From contig JBJDYT010000094.1 of NCBI GenBank assembly GCA_051867635.1, forward strand, positions 1 through 8,768: DNA of 8,768 nt. The letters run 5' to 3'. The notes beneath the pieces are model-generated. The model searched no databases and had not been told where the DNA came from. It was given only the letters and a program-made list of their open reading frames with translations. The position numbers and the translations under genes were made by a program. The stretch comes from RGIG5472 sp051867635 (GTDB lineage: Bacteria; Bacillota; Clostridia; Oscillospirales; Oscillospiraceae). Each line of letters opens with the position of its first letter. Position 1 is the first letter of the stretch. Below, in pieces: positions 1-7,010 of this stretch.

Positions 1-7
1 GTACTAT

Positions 8-53
8 GCCCTTTCAGGGCTTGTTCAAGCCACGCGTTTCACGCGTGGTCTTG
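8..53. mobile_element. Probable IS200/IS605-type transposon end (partial)
   Basis: Two hairpins sit side by side: GCCCT/AGGGC (8-12 with 16-20) and a longer one with arms 26-36 and 42-53. The longer stem pairs CAAG+CCACGCG with CGCGTGG+CTTG around the loop TTTCA and leaves T49 unpaired. A subterminal hairpin with a single bulged T is what the Y1 transposases (TnpA) of IS200/IS605 elements recognise. Clostridial ends of this family also often carry short T-rich loops of this sort. No transposase or tnpB gene is visible, so the body of the element would lie before position 1. The alternative is an ordinary terminator, but no T-run follows. The assignment rests on structure only. Confidence 0.4.
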
Positions 54-250
54 ACAGTGCGTTCATTTCCCTCTTAAGCGCCCCTTTAGTCCGCCGCGGT
101 AGACTCGGTACAGAAGGCGGGACAGCCGCAGCCCACTGTACCGGACCGCAGCGGTCCGCGGCTATGCGCGGGGCGATGCCGGGGCAGAGTCCCGGATGAA
201 CCGACGCCCCCGCGTTGGCAATAGCCGGACAGTGGTTCATATAGATCCCA

Positions 251-287
251 CTTGGGCGCAGTTCGAAAAAAGCGGACTGCGCCCAAG
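251..287. repeat. 15-bp inverted repeat (hairpin) upstream of ABC operon
   Basis: CTTGGGCGCAGT (251-262) is perfectly complementary to 276-287. The stem extends inward by three pairs (263-265 with 273-275, one of them T·G), leaving the A-rich loop 266-272. No T-run follows on either strand, so it is not an ordinary intrinsic terminator. Its outer motif GCGCCCAAGA (279-288) recurs at 407-416, within a second bulged hairpin (383-391 with 407-414). It could be an operator, an RNA structure in the operon leader, or a remnant of a mobile element. Confidence 0.6.
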
Positions 288-382
288 ACGATTCCGCCTC
301 CCGCTGGGAAGGCTTTACATTTTATTCACCGGAATATTTAGTCCGGCTTTAGCCCTGCCGCTTACAATATCGGCGTCCTGCT

Positions 383-414
383 TTGGGGCGCGTCCGCGGA
401 ACGGCGGCGCCCAA
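383..414. repeat. Bulged hairpin just upstream of the ATPase RBS
   Basis: TTGGG+CGC (383-387, 389-391; G388 bulged) pairs with GCGCCCAA (407-414) around a 15-nt loop. It ends 14 bases before the AAGGAGG ribosome binding site and repeats the arm motif of the 251-287 hairpin. It may shape the 5' untranslated region of the operon. Confidence 0.4.
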
Positions 415-428
415 GAAACACGGGACAC

Positions 429-435
429 AAGGAGG
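429..435 (+). promoter_or_regulatory. Ribosome binding site AAGGAGG
   Basis: This perfect Shine-Dalgarno sequence lies 6 bases before ATG 442. It decides the start of the ATPase gene against the longer open frame that begins at 196. Confidence 0.9.
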
Positions 436-441
436 CTTTGT

Positions 442-1431
442 ATGATATCCGTTGCACATCTGACAAAATGCTACGGCGATTTCCTGGCGGTGGACGATCT
501 CTCCTTTGAGATCCATGACGGGCATGTGTACGGCTTCCTGGGGCCGAACGGCGCCGGGAAGTCCACCACCATGAACATCATGACCGGCTGCCTCTCCGCC
601 ACGGCGGGCCGTGTCCTCATCGACGGCCACGACATCTTCGAGGAGCCGGACAAGGCGAAAAAGCGCATCGGCTACCTCCCGGAGCACCCGCCCCTCTATA
701 TGAACGAGACTCCCGTGGAGTACCTGCAGTTCGTGGGCGAGGCCAAGGGCCTGCGGGGGGAGGAACTGGCGCGGCAGATCGACGAGGTGGTGGGGAAGAC
801 CGGGATCGGGGAGGTGCAGCACCGCCGCATCTCCGCCCTCTCCAAGGGCTACAAGCAGCGCGTGGGCATCGCGCAGGCGCTGCTGGGGAACCCCGGGGTC
901 ATCATCCTGGATGAGCCCACGGTGGGTCTGGACCCCATCCAGATCATTGAGATCCGGGATCTCATCAAGGAGCTGGGCCGGACCCACACGGTGATCTTCA
1001 GCTCCCACATCCTCTCCGAGGTGCAGGCCATCTGCGACCAGATCCTGATCATCTCCCGGGGCAAACTGGTGGCCTTTGACGAGCCGGGACAGCTGGAGAA
1101 GAAGCTGCTGGCGCCCAGCGAGATCGCCGTCACCGCCGAGGCGGGGGCGGAGGAGGTCTCCGGGCTCCTGGCCGGCGTGGGGGGCGTCACCGGCGTTGTC
1201 CTGGACGAGACGGACGGCCGCTTCGTCACCGCCCACGTGCGGACGGACTGCGCCGACATCTACCAGGTTTCCCGGGACGTGTTCCTGGCCTTTGCCGGCG
1301 CGGGGAAGGCGCTGGTGGAGATGAGCCTGAAGAAGGCCAGCCTGGAGGAGGTCTTTATCGAGCTGACGGAGAGCGACGCCTCCGCCGCGGCGGAAGCCGC
1401 GGGCCCGGAAAGTGAGGTGAAGGACGAATGA
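442..1431 (+). CDS. ABC transporter ATP-binding protein (Gld/CcmA-type)
   Basis: This is a 329-residue cytoplasmic ATPase that should power an ABC-2 type exporter formed with the next gene. Motifs are intact: Walker A GPNGAGKST (34-42), the variant signature LSKGY in place of LSGGQ (133-137), Walker B VIILDE followed by PTVGLDP (153-165), and the H-loop His in SSH (187-189). The LSKGY form is common in the drug/Gld-type ABC-2 ATPase class. About 100 residues follow the nucleotide-binding domain, as in GldA- and CcmA-like subunits; this tail is acidic and Ala-rich near the end. The start is chosen for the AAGGAGG six bases upstream and because family homology begins with MISVAHLTK. The stop overlaps the permease start (ATGA), so the two are translationally coupled. 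The substrate cannot be read from the sequence. Confidence 0.93.
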   Translation: MISVAHLTKCYGDFLAVDDLSFEIHDGHVYGFLGPNGAGKSTTMNIMTGCLSATAGRVLIDGHDIFEEPDKAKKRIGYLPEHPPLYMNETPVEYLQFVGEAKGLRGEELARQIDEVVGKTGIGEVQHRRISALSKGYKQRVGIAQALLGNPGVIILDEPTVGLDPIQIIEIRDLIKELGRTHTVIFSSHILSEVQAICDQILIISRGKLVAFDEPGQLEKKLLAPSEIAVTAEAGAEEVSGLLAGVGGVTGVVLDETDGRFVTAHVRTDCADIYQVSRDVFLAFAGAGKALVEMSLKKASLEEVFIELTESDASAAAEAAGPESEVKDE

Positions 1432-2291
1432 CCGCCGTGCTGAAACATGAGCTCAGGCTCTATTTCCACTCCCTGACGGCCTATGTCTTCGGGGCCTTTC
1501 TGCTGGCCTTCGTCGGCATCGGCGCCATGCTGTATAACCTGCAGGCCGCCGTCAGCAACTTTGAATACGTTCTCAGCTTCAGCTGCCTTGTGTTCGTGGT
1601 CATCGTGCCGGTGCTGACCATGCGGGTCATCGCCGAGGAGCGCAGGCAAAAGACGGACCAGCTGCTGTACGCCCTTCCCATCACCACCACGGAGGTGGTC
1701 GTGGGGAAGTATCTGGCGCTGCTGGCGGTGTACCTGATCCCTCTGGCGCTGATCAGCCTCTACCCGCTGCTCTTTTCCCAGTACGGCGACGTCTATCTGC
1801 CCACCTCCTACGGCTCCATCTTCGCGTTCTTCATGATGGGCGCCGCGCTGATCGCCCTGGGCGTGTTTATCTCCTCCCTGACGGATAACCAGGGCTTCGC
1901 CGCGGGCATCGGCATCGCGGCGATCCTGCTGAACTATTACAGTGTCAGCCTTTCGGAGTATGTCTCCTCCACCGCCCTGGGCTCCGCCATCGCCCTCTGC
2001 GTGCTGATCCTGCTGCTCTGGGCCGTCATCCGCCATCTGACGAAAAACGAGAACCTGGCCACCGCGGTGGCCTTCGTCCTGCTGGGGGCGCTGCTGGTCA
2101 CCTACTTCGTGGACGCGTCGGCGCTGGAGGGCCTGCTGCCGGCCATCATGACGAAGCTGTCCCTGTTTGAGCGCTTCCAGGTGTTCGTCAACGGCGTCTT
2201 CGACATGACGGGCATCGTCTACGACCTCTCCGTGGTGGTGTTTTTCCTGTTCCTGTCCGTGCAGTCCCTGGAGAAACGGAGGTACAACTGA
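1428..2291 (+). CDS. ABC-2 type transporter permease (GldF-like)
   Basis: This 287-residue integral membrane protein carries about six or more hydrophobic segments: roughly 17-39, 50-66, 94-115, 130-150, 182-203, 211-229 and 262-281. The cytoplasmic loop at about 66-86 has RVIAEERRQKTDQLLYALPI, the charged coupling segment typical of ABC-2 permeases of the GldF/NosY group. It overlaps the ATPase stop by ATGA and runs into the next gene by one shared base, so the subunits are made together. A likely Shine-Dalgarno is AGGTGAAGGA just upstream. Its role is the membrane channel or pulling subunit for an unknown substrate. The family is certain; the specificity is not. Confidence 0.9.
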   Translation: MTAVLKHELRLYFHSLTAYVFGAFLLAFVGIGAMLYNLQAAVSNFEYVLSFSCLVFVVIVPVLTMRVIAEERRQKTDQLLYALPITTTEVVVGKYLALLAVYLIPLALISLYPLLFSQYGDVYLPTSYGSIFAFFMMGAALIALGVFISSLTDNQGFAAGIGIAAILLNYYSVSLSEYVSSTALGSAIALCVLILLLWAVIRHLTKNENLATAVAFVLLGALLVTYFVDASALEGLLPAIMTKLSLFERFQVFVNGVFDMTGIVYDLSVVVFFLFLSVQSLEKRRYN

Positions 2292-3742
2292 TGAATAAGA
2301 ACACACTGCTGCGTCCCTTCAAGCGCAAAGGCGCCAGCCAGCTGGCCCTGCGGGGCGGCTCCTACTCCCTGCTCATCACGGCGGTGGTGCTGGCGATCCT
2401 GGTGGTGGTGAACGTCTTCGTCTCCGCCCTGCCCACGTCGCTGACCAAGTACGACATCAGCGCCACGAAGCTCTACTCCATCACCAGCAACACCAAGGCG
2501 GTGGTCAACGCGCTGGAAAAGGACGTGACCATCTACTGGATCGTGCAGGCCGACGAGGAGGACGCCGTCATCGAAAACCTGCTGGGCAAATACGACAGCC
2601 TCTCCGACCACATCGAGGTGGTGAAGAAAAATCCGGACGTGTACCCCACCTTCGCCCAGCAGTACACCAGCGAAACGGTCCCCAACAACAGCCTGGTGGT
2701 GGAGTGCGGCGACCGCAGCCGCTACATCAGCTACAACGACATCTACCTGCAGGAGACGGATATGTACTCCTACACCTATAACACCTCCTTCGACGGCGAG
2801 GGCGCCATCACCTCCGCCATCGACTATGTGGTCAGCGAGGAGCTGCCCCAGCTCTACGTCCTGGAGGGACACGGCGAAAGTGAGCTGCCCTCTTCCTTCA
2901 GCGAGCAGCTGGAGAAGGACAACATCCAGGTCAACGCCCTCTCCCTGCTGACGGTGGACGAGATCCCGGAGGAGGCGGACTGCATCATGATCTACGCGCC
3001 CTCCAGCGATATCTCCGAGGAGGAGCGGTCCATGCTGGCTACCTACGTGCGGACGGGCGGCAAGCTCCTGGTCATGGCCGGCCCGGTGGAGGACGGAACG
3101 CTGGAGAACCTGTATAAGCTGCTCGGAGACTACGGGGTGGAGGCTGCCGAGGGCATCGTGGTGGAGAGCGACCGCGACCACTACGCCTTCGACGCGCCCT
3201 ATGTCCTGCTGCCGGACATGACGAGCCATGAGATCACCGATTCCCTGATGGAGGAGAACTATTCGCCCATCATGCCCATCTCCGCGGGCCTGACCGTGAG
3301 CGGCGGCTCCAGCGCCACAGTGACGGAGCTGCTCACCACCTCCTCCGCTTCCTTCAGCAAGCTCGCCGGCTACAGCCTGGACACCTATGAGAAGGAGGAG
3401 GGCGATATCGACGGGCCCTTTGCCGTGGCGGTGGCCATCGAGAACCAGAAGGGCGGCAAGATCGTCTGGTTCGCCTCCTCGGATTTCCTGCACGACATGT
3501 ACAACGCCTATTCCTCCGGGGCCAACGTGGATATGGGCATGAACGCCCTGTCCTCCCAGATCGGGGAGAGCGAGGCCATGGCTATCCGCAGCAAGTCCCT
3601 GAATTATAATTATCTGACGATCAGCGATTCCACCGCCTCCCTGCTGAAGGTGCTGATGATCGGCGTGTTCCCGCTGGCCTATCTCGGCGCCGGCGTGGTG
3701 GTGATCCTCAGAAGAAAGAAGGCGCAAAATGAACCGGTCTAA
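2291..3742 (+). CDS. GldG-like ABC-transporter auxiliary protein
   Basis: This 483-residue membrane-anchored protein fits the uncharacterised ABC auxiliary family found with GldA/GldF (ABC_transp_aux, GldG). One membrane segment lies near the N terminus (about 26-48), followed by YDISATKLYSITSNT, the usual opening of the extracytoplasmic domain. LYVLEGHGESELP, near the middle, matches the family's conserved GHGE region. A second membrane segment (about 452-473) precedes a short basic tail (RRKKAQ), so most of the protein faces outside. GGAGG at 2278-2282 serves the ATG, which shares one base with the permease stop. Family members resemble a degenerate glutamine-amidotransferase-like fold, but no catalytic role is known. 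It probably works with the permease and the DUF4340 protein as an envelope complex. Confidence 0.87.
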   Translation: MNKNTLLRPFKRKGASQLALRGGSYSLLITAVVLAILVVVNVFVSALPTSLTKYDISATKLYSITSNTKAVVNALEKDVTIYWIVQADEEDAVIENLLGKYDSLSDHIEVVKKNPDVYPTFAQQYTSETVPNNSLVVECGDRSRYISYNDIYLQETDMYSYTYNTSFDGEGAITSAIDYVVSEELPQLYVLEGHGESELPSSFSEQLEKDNIQVNALSLLTVDEIPEEADCIMIYAPSSDISEEERSMLATYVRTGGKLLVMAGPVEDGTLENLYKLLGDYGVEAAEGIVVESDRDHYAFDAPYVLLPDMTSHEITDSLMEENYSPIMPISAGLTVSGGSSATVTELLTTSSASFSKLAGYSLDTYEKEEGDIDGPFAVAVAIENQKGGKIVWFASSDFLHDMYNAYSSGANVDMGMNALSSQIGESEAMAIRSKSLNYNYLTISDSTASLLKVLMIGVFPLAYLGAGVVVILRRKKAQNEPV

Positions 3743-5135
3743 AAGGCTCTTTATCCTGCTGGGCGTTCTGGCCGTCGTCTGCCTGGCGACGCTGGCTGTG
3801 ACGCAGCTGGAAGAACATAAGGAAAAGGTGAAAAACAGCGGCGAGACCATCCTGGCCGTCGACAGCGACGCCGTGGAGTCCCTGTCCTGGGACTATGAGG
3901 GGACGGCCTTCGCCTTCCACAGGGACGGGGAAGCCGGGACCTGGCTCTATGACGAGGACGAGGCCTTCCCGGTGGACGCGGAGAAGCTGGGCAAGCTTCT
4001 GGAGGGCTTCCGGGACTTCGCGGCCGCCTTCATCATCGAGGAGGTGGAGGACTACGGCCAGTACGGCCTGGACGATCCCCTCTGCACCATCCGCCTTTCC
4101 ACGGCGGAGGAAGAGTACGTGATCGAGCTCGGCAGCTTCAGCAGCATGGATTCCCAGCGCTACGTTTCCGTCGGCGACGGAAACGTCTATCTCGTGAAGG
4201 AGGACCCGCTGGATACCTTTGACGTGGCCCTCAGCGACCTGATCGACCACGACGAGACGCCAGACTTCGGCCAGGCGGAGGAGATCCGCTTCTCCGGGGC
4301 GGAGTCCTACAGCATCCTGCTTGACACGGAGGGCGGCAAGAGCCTCTGCGCCGACGACGTGTATTTCGCCCAGCTGGACGGGCGCGGCCTGCCGCTGGAT
4401 ACCGACAGGGTGGAGGGCTATCTGGATGATATCCATTCCCTGGACCTGACGGACTATGTGACCTACAACGCCACGGAGGAGGAGCTGCGCGACTGCGGCC
4501 TGGACTCCCCTGAGCTGACGGTGACTGTGCGCTATCCCGCCGAGCAGGAGGACGGAGAGGAGACTACGGAGACCTTCGTGCTGTATATCAGCCCCAACGC
4601 GGAGGAAAAGGCGGCCGCGGAGGAAAGCGGCGCCACGGAGGAGCAGGAGGTCACGGCCTATGTGCGCGTAGGCGACTCCCGGATCATATACCGGATCACC
4701 GCCGACGAATACGAGGACCTGGCGGCGGCCTCCTATGATTCCCTCCGCCACCGGGAGGTGCTGACCGCCGACTTTGCCGACGTCACCCAGCTGGATATCA
4801 CCCTGGAGGGCAAGGCTTATACCATCACCTCCCAGGAGGAGGACGGCGAGCGGACCTATTACTACCGGGAGAAGGAGCTGGACATCGACAGCCTGCAGGA
4901 CGCCCTGGAGGACCTGAGCGCCAGCAGCTTCACCGACGAGATGCCGGAGAAGAAGTCGGAGATCGGCCTGACCGTCCACCTGGACAACGAGAACTTCCCG
5001 GAGGTGCGCATCGAGCTGTACCGCTACGACGGCGATTACTGCCTGGCCGTGGTGGACGGGGAGAGCGTGGCGCTGGTGGCCCGGGCGAAGGTGGTGGACC
5101 TCATCGAAGCGGTCAACGGCATCGTGCTGCGCTGA
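3729..5135 (+). CDS. DUF4340 domain-containing protein
   Basis: This 468-residue protein has an N-terminal signal anchor (about 5-23: LFILLGVLAVVCLATLAVT) followed by a long, very acidic extracytoplasmic region. The stretch at about 45-175, with the repeated pattern of a Trp-containing strand, YGLDDP and YVSVGDGNVYLV, is characteristic of DUF4340. A second, similar unit (DCGLDSPELTVTV, then YVRVGDSRIIYRI) follows, so the domain appears duplicated. It starts 14 bases inside gldG with AAAGAAGG upstream, so it is translationally coupled. DUF4340 proteins routinely follow GldG-like genes in Firmicutes and other phyla; the biochemical role is unknown. It is the last gene of the operon. Confidence 0.88.
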   Translation: MNRSKRLFILLGVLAVVCLATLAVTQLEEHKEKVKNSGETILAVDSDAVESLSWDYEGTAFAFHRDGEAGTWLYDEDEAFPVDAEKLGKLLEGFRDFAAAFIIEEVEDYGQYGLDDPLCTIRLSTAEEEYVIELGSFSSMDSQRYVSVGDGNVYLVKEDPLDTFDVALSDLIDHDETPDFGQAEEIRFSGAESYSILLDTEGGKSLCADDVYFAQLDGRGLPLDTDRVEGYLDDIHSLDLTDYVTYNATEEELRDCGLDSPELTVTVRYPAEQEDGEETTETFVLYISPNAEEKAAAEESGATEEQEVTAYVRVGDSRIIYRITADEYEDLAAASYDSLRHREVLTADFADVTQLDITLEGKAYTITSQEEDGERTYYYREKELDIDSLQDALEDLSASSFTDEMPEKKSEIGLTVHLDNENFPEVRIELYRYDGDYCLAVVDGESVALVARAKVVDLIEAVNGIVLR

Positions 5136-5179
5136 GACAATAAAAACTGCCCGGGGCGAGCCCTCCGTCCCCCGGCGCG

Positions 5180-5231
5180 GAAAAGAGGACGGCCGCACGG
5201 CAGCACCCGTGCGGCCGTCTTCGCCCTTTTC
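5180..5231. terminator. Strong, probably bidirectional intrinsic terminator
   Basis: A perfect 13-bp stem (5188-5200 with 5207-5219, loop CAGCAC) extends by three more pairs. It is flanked by GAAAAG (5180-5185) on the left and CTTTTC (5226-5231) on the right, which can act as A- and U-tracts for either strand. It lies 45 bases after the DUF4340 stop and separates the ABC operon from the recombinase. A weaker 6-bp GC hairpin (5151-5156 with 5170-5175) precedes it. Confidence 0.75.
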
Positions 5232-5237
5232 GGCAGG

Positions 5238-5267
5238 TGATAAGCCCCCGCTGTCCCGCGATATAAT
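5238..5267 (+). promoter_or_regulatory. Candidate recombinase promoter, possibly SigE-type
   Basis: GATATAAT (5260-5267) contains a perfect TATAAT, but no TTGACA-like box lies 16-18 bases upstream. Instead TGATAAG (5238-5244) is 15 bases upstream, at about the distance of a sporulation SigE promoter (-35 ATA-type, -10 CATACAAT). Known skin recombinases are made under SigE in the mother cell, which makes this reading attractive. The match is only partial, about 4 of 7 and 6 of 8 positions. Short inverted repeats (CCCGCT 5247-5252 with AGCGGG 5270-5275) surround the -10 and might bind a regulator. Confidence 0.4.
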
Positions 5268-5306
5268 GGAGCGGGCGCGTCTAAGACCAGGAGAGAGGGT
5301 GCGAAA

Positions 5307-7010
5307 ATGGGCAAAGACGGGGAGGGCATCGCCATCTATTCCCGCAAATCGAAATTTACCGGCAAGGGCGAGAGCATCGGCAACCAGGTGGAGCTCTGCC
5401 GGGAGTATATCCGCGCGCATTACGGCGGCGCGGCGGAGCGCATCGCCGTCTACGAGGACGAGGGCTTTTCCGGCGGCGACCTGAACCGCCCGGCCTTCCG
5501 GCGGATGATGCAGGCCGCCAGGGAGCGGCGCTTCAGGGCCATCGTGGTCTACCGCCTGGACCGCATCAGCCGCAACATCAGCGACTTTTCCGGCCTGATC
5601 GAGGAGCTGTCCCGCCTGGGGGTGGCCTTCGTCTCCATCCGGGAGCAGTTCGATACCGACACCCCCATGGGGCGGGCCATGATGTATATCGCCTCGGTCT
5701 TTTCCCAGCTGGAGCGGGAGACCATCGCCGAGCGCATCCGGGACAACATGCACGAGCTGGCCAAGACCGGCCGCTGGCTGGGCGGCGTCACGCCCACGGG
5801 GTATGTCTCGGAGAGCGTCAAAAGCATGACGGTGGACGGCAGGACCAGAAGAGCCTGCCGGCTGAAGCTGGTGCCGGAGGAGGCGGCCGTGGTGCGGACC
5901 ATCTACGCCCTTTTCGCCGAGAGCCAGTCCCTGGCCGCCACGGAGGCGGCCCTGCTGCGGCGGGGGCTGCGCAGCAAAAACGGCAGGCAGTTCTCCCGCT
6001 TCTCCGTCAAGGCCATCCTGCAGAACCCGGTCTATCTCATCGCCGACGGGGAAGCCTATGCGTATTTCACCGAAAAGGAGGCTGAGCTGTTCTCCGGACG
6101 GGAGGCCTTTGACGGGGAGCACGGCGTCCTGGCCTACAACCGCACCGACCAGGAAAAGGGGAGGGCCACCGTCTTTCTCCCGGTGCGCCAGTGGATCGTC
6201 GCGGTGGGGCAGCACCCCGGCCTGATCCCCGGCAGGGAGTGGGTGGCCGTGCAGGAGGCGCTGGAGCGCAACCGGTCCGCGCCGCGCCCGCCCTCTCCCG
6301 GCAGCGGGGCGCTGCTGACGGGCCTTCTATACTGCCGCTGCGGCAGCCGGATGTATCCGAAGCCGGGACGGCGGGGGACCGGGGAGGGCCCGGCGCCGTT
6401 CAGCTATGTCTGCAAGCGGAAGGAGCGCAGCCAGCGGGGCCTCTGCGGCTGTAAAAACGCTCCCGGCGCCGCGCTGGACCGGGCGGTTTTGGCGGAGCTG
6501 CGGCAGCTGGAGGAGGATGCGGAGGAGCTTAACGGCCGGCTGCGGCAGAGCCGCCGGCGCTGCGCCGCGGCCGGCGCGCCGCAGGAAACGGCACTTGCCG
6601 CCCTGCGGCGGGAAAAGGCGGAGACGGAAAAGAAGGCCGAGGCCCTGGTGGACTCTCTGGCCGAGCTGGGAGACGGCGGCGCCAGGGAAGCCGTGGCAAA
6701 GCGCATCGGGCAGCTGGATCAGACGTGCCGGGAGCTGGAGGGGCGCATCCGCGAGCTGGAGGAGCTGACCCCGCAGCGGGCGCTGGAGGGCGCGGCGCTG
6801 GCAGAGGCGCAGCGGCGGCTGGCGTCGCTCTGGGACGGCGTGGACGCGGCGGATATGGGGCAAAAACGCGCCGTCGTCCGCGCCCTTGTCCGCCGGGTGG
6901 TCTGGGACGGGGCGGAGGCCCGGGTGTTTTTGTACGGCGCGGCGGAAGCGGGGGAGGAAGGGGTTGCCCCCGGCACGCCAAAGACGCAGGCAGGGGAGGA
7001 TAGCAAATGA
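5307..7010 (+). CDS. Large serine recombinase, probable sigK-element (skin-type) excisionase
   Basis: This 567-residue site-specific recombinase has the three-part architecture of large serine integrases. The catalytic domain covers about 7-150, with YSRKS (nucleophile Ser15), YRLDRISRN (81-90) and QLERETIAERI (134-144). The recombinase domain follows (about 160-320). A zinc ribbon has CRC (Cys343, Cys345), Cys369 and Cys380/Cys382. A coiled coil spans about 395-505, and the tail is short. All expected catalytic residues are present. The start is supported by AGGAG and GAGGG shortly upstream. The stop codon TGA (7008-7010) lies within AATGA at the edge of the sigK 3' half, in the same orientation. 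In Bacillus subtilis and Clostridioides difficile a recombinase of this family excises the element that splits sigK; that role is inferred here from position. A generic prophage integrase is the alternative. Confidence 0.9.
   Translation: MGKDGEGIAIYSRKSKFTGKGESIGNQVELCREYIRAHYGGAAERIAVYEDEGFSGGDLNRPAFRRMMQAARERRFRAIVVYRLDRISRNISDFSGLIEELSRLGVAFVSIREQFDTDTPMGRAMMYIASVFSQLERETIAERIRDNMHELAKTGRWLGGVTPTGYVSESVKSMTVDGRTRRACRLKLVPEEAAVVRTIYALFAESQSLAATEAALLRRGLRSKNGRQFSRFSVKAILQNPVYLIADGEAYAYFTEKEAELFSGREAFDGEHGVLAYNRTDQEKGRATVFLPVRQWIVAVGQHPGLIPGREWVAVQEALERNRSAPRPPSPGSGALLTGLLYCRCGSRMYPKPGRRGTGEGPAPFSYVCKRKERSQRGLCGCKNAPGAALDRAVLAELRQLEEDAEELNGRLRQSRRRCAAAGAPQETALAALRREKAETEKKAEALVDSLAELGDGGAREAVAKRIGQLDQTCRELEGRIRELEELTPQRALEGAALAEAQRRLASLWDGVDAADMGQKRAVVRALVRRVVWDGAEARVFLYGAAEAGEEGVAPGTPKTQAGEDSK
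7006..7010 (+). other. Probable recombination core (att site) AATGA
   Basis: AATGA here encodes the Asn-Glu of the SigK motif NEILMH and is where homology to SigK begins when read from upstream. As I recall, the skin element of Bacillus subtilis recombines at this same 5-bp sequence at the same codons. It also contains the recombinase stop codon. A perfect ATGAG/CTCAT inverted repeat (7007-7011 with 7015-7019) overlaps it. The partner copy is not in the window. Confidence 0.65.

Larger units (their letters stand above)
54..441. other. Gene-free leader region with inverted repeats
   Basis: No convincing coding sequence lies here; an open frame continues upstream from the ATPase, but it has no family resemblance and no ribosome binding site. 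Visible content is a 7-bp stem with CAG loop (142-148 with 152-158), the 15-bp hairpin at 251-287, a small CCGGA/TCCGG hairpin (329-346) and the bulged hairpin 383-414. The operon promoter must be in this stretch. Candidate hexamers are TTTACA (314-319) and TACAAT (363-368), but none pair up with good spacing, so no promoter is called. Confidence 0.5.

Noticed and set aside
142..158. CGGACCG/CGGTCCG hairpin as a terminator
   Set aside because: No T-run follows on either strand, and there is no gene upstream in the window that it would serve.
196..441. In-frame extension of the ATPase gene back to ATG 196
   Set aside because: It has no ribosome binding site and no family resemblance, and it crosses the hairpins at 251-287 and 383-414. 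ATG 442 has a perfect AAGGAGG.
2219..3850. Long open frame on the minus strand across gldG
   Set aside because: It is a shadow of GC-rich codon use, giving low-complexity His/Gly/Val/Leu protein that matches nothing known and lies opposite real genes.
3708..6215. 835-codon open frame on the minus strand across the DUF4340 and recombinase genes
   Set aside because: It crosses two unrelated genes and the strong terminator at 5180-5231, and its composition is that of an antisense shadow.
6886..7005. Open frame upstream of and continuous with the sigK half
   Set aside because: This part is recombinase DNA in another phase with Arg-rich nonsense; SigK homology starts only at 7006.
6992..7009. 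AGGGGAGGA followed by ATG 7007 as a start for the sigK half
   Set aside because: The spacing is good, but ATG 7007 is out of frame with SigK and gives no recognisable protein.
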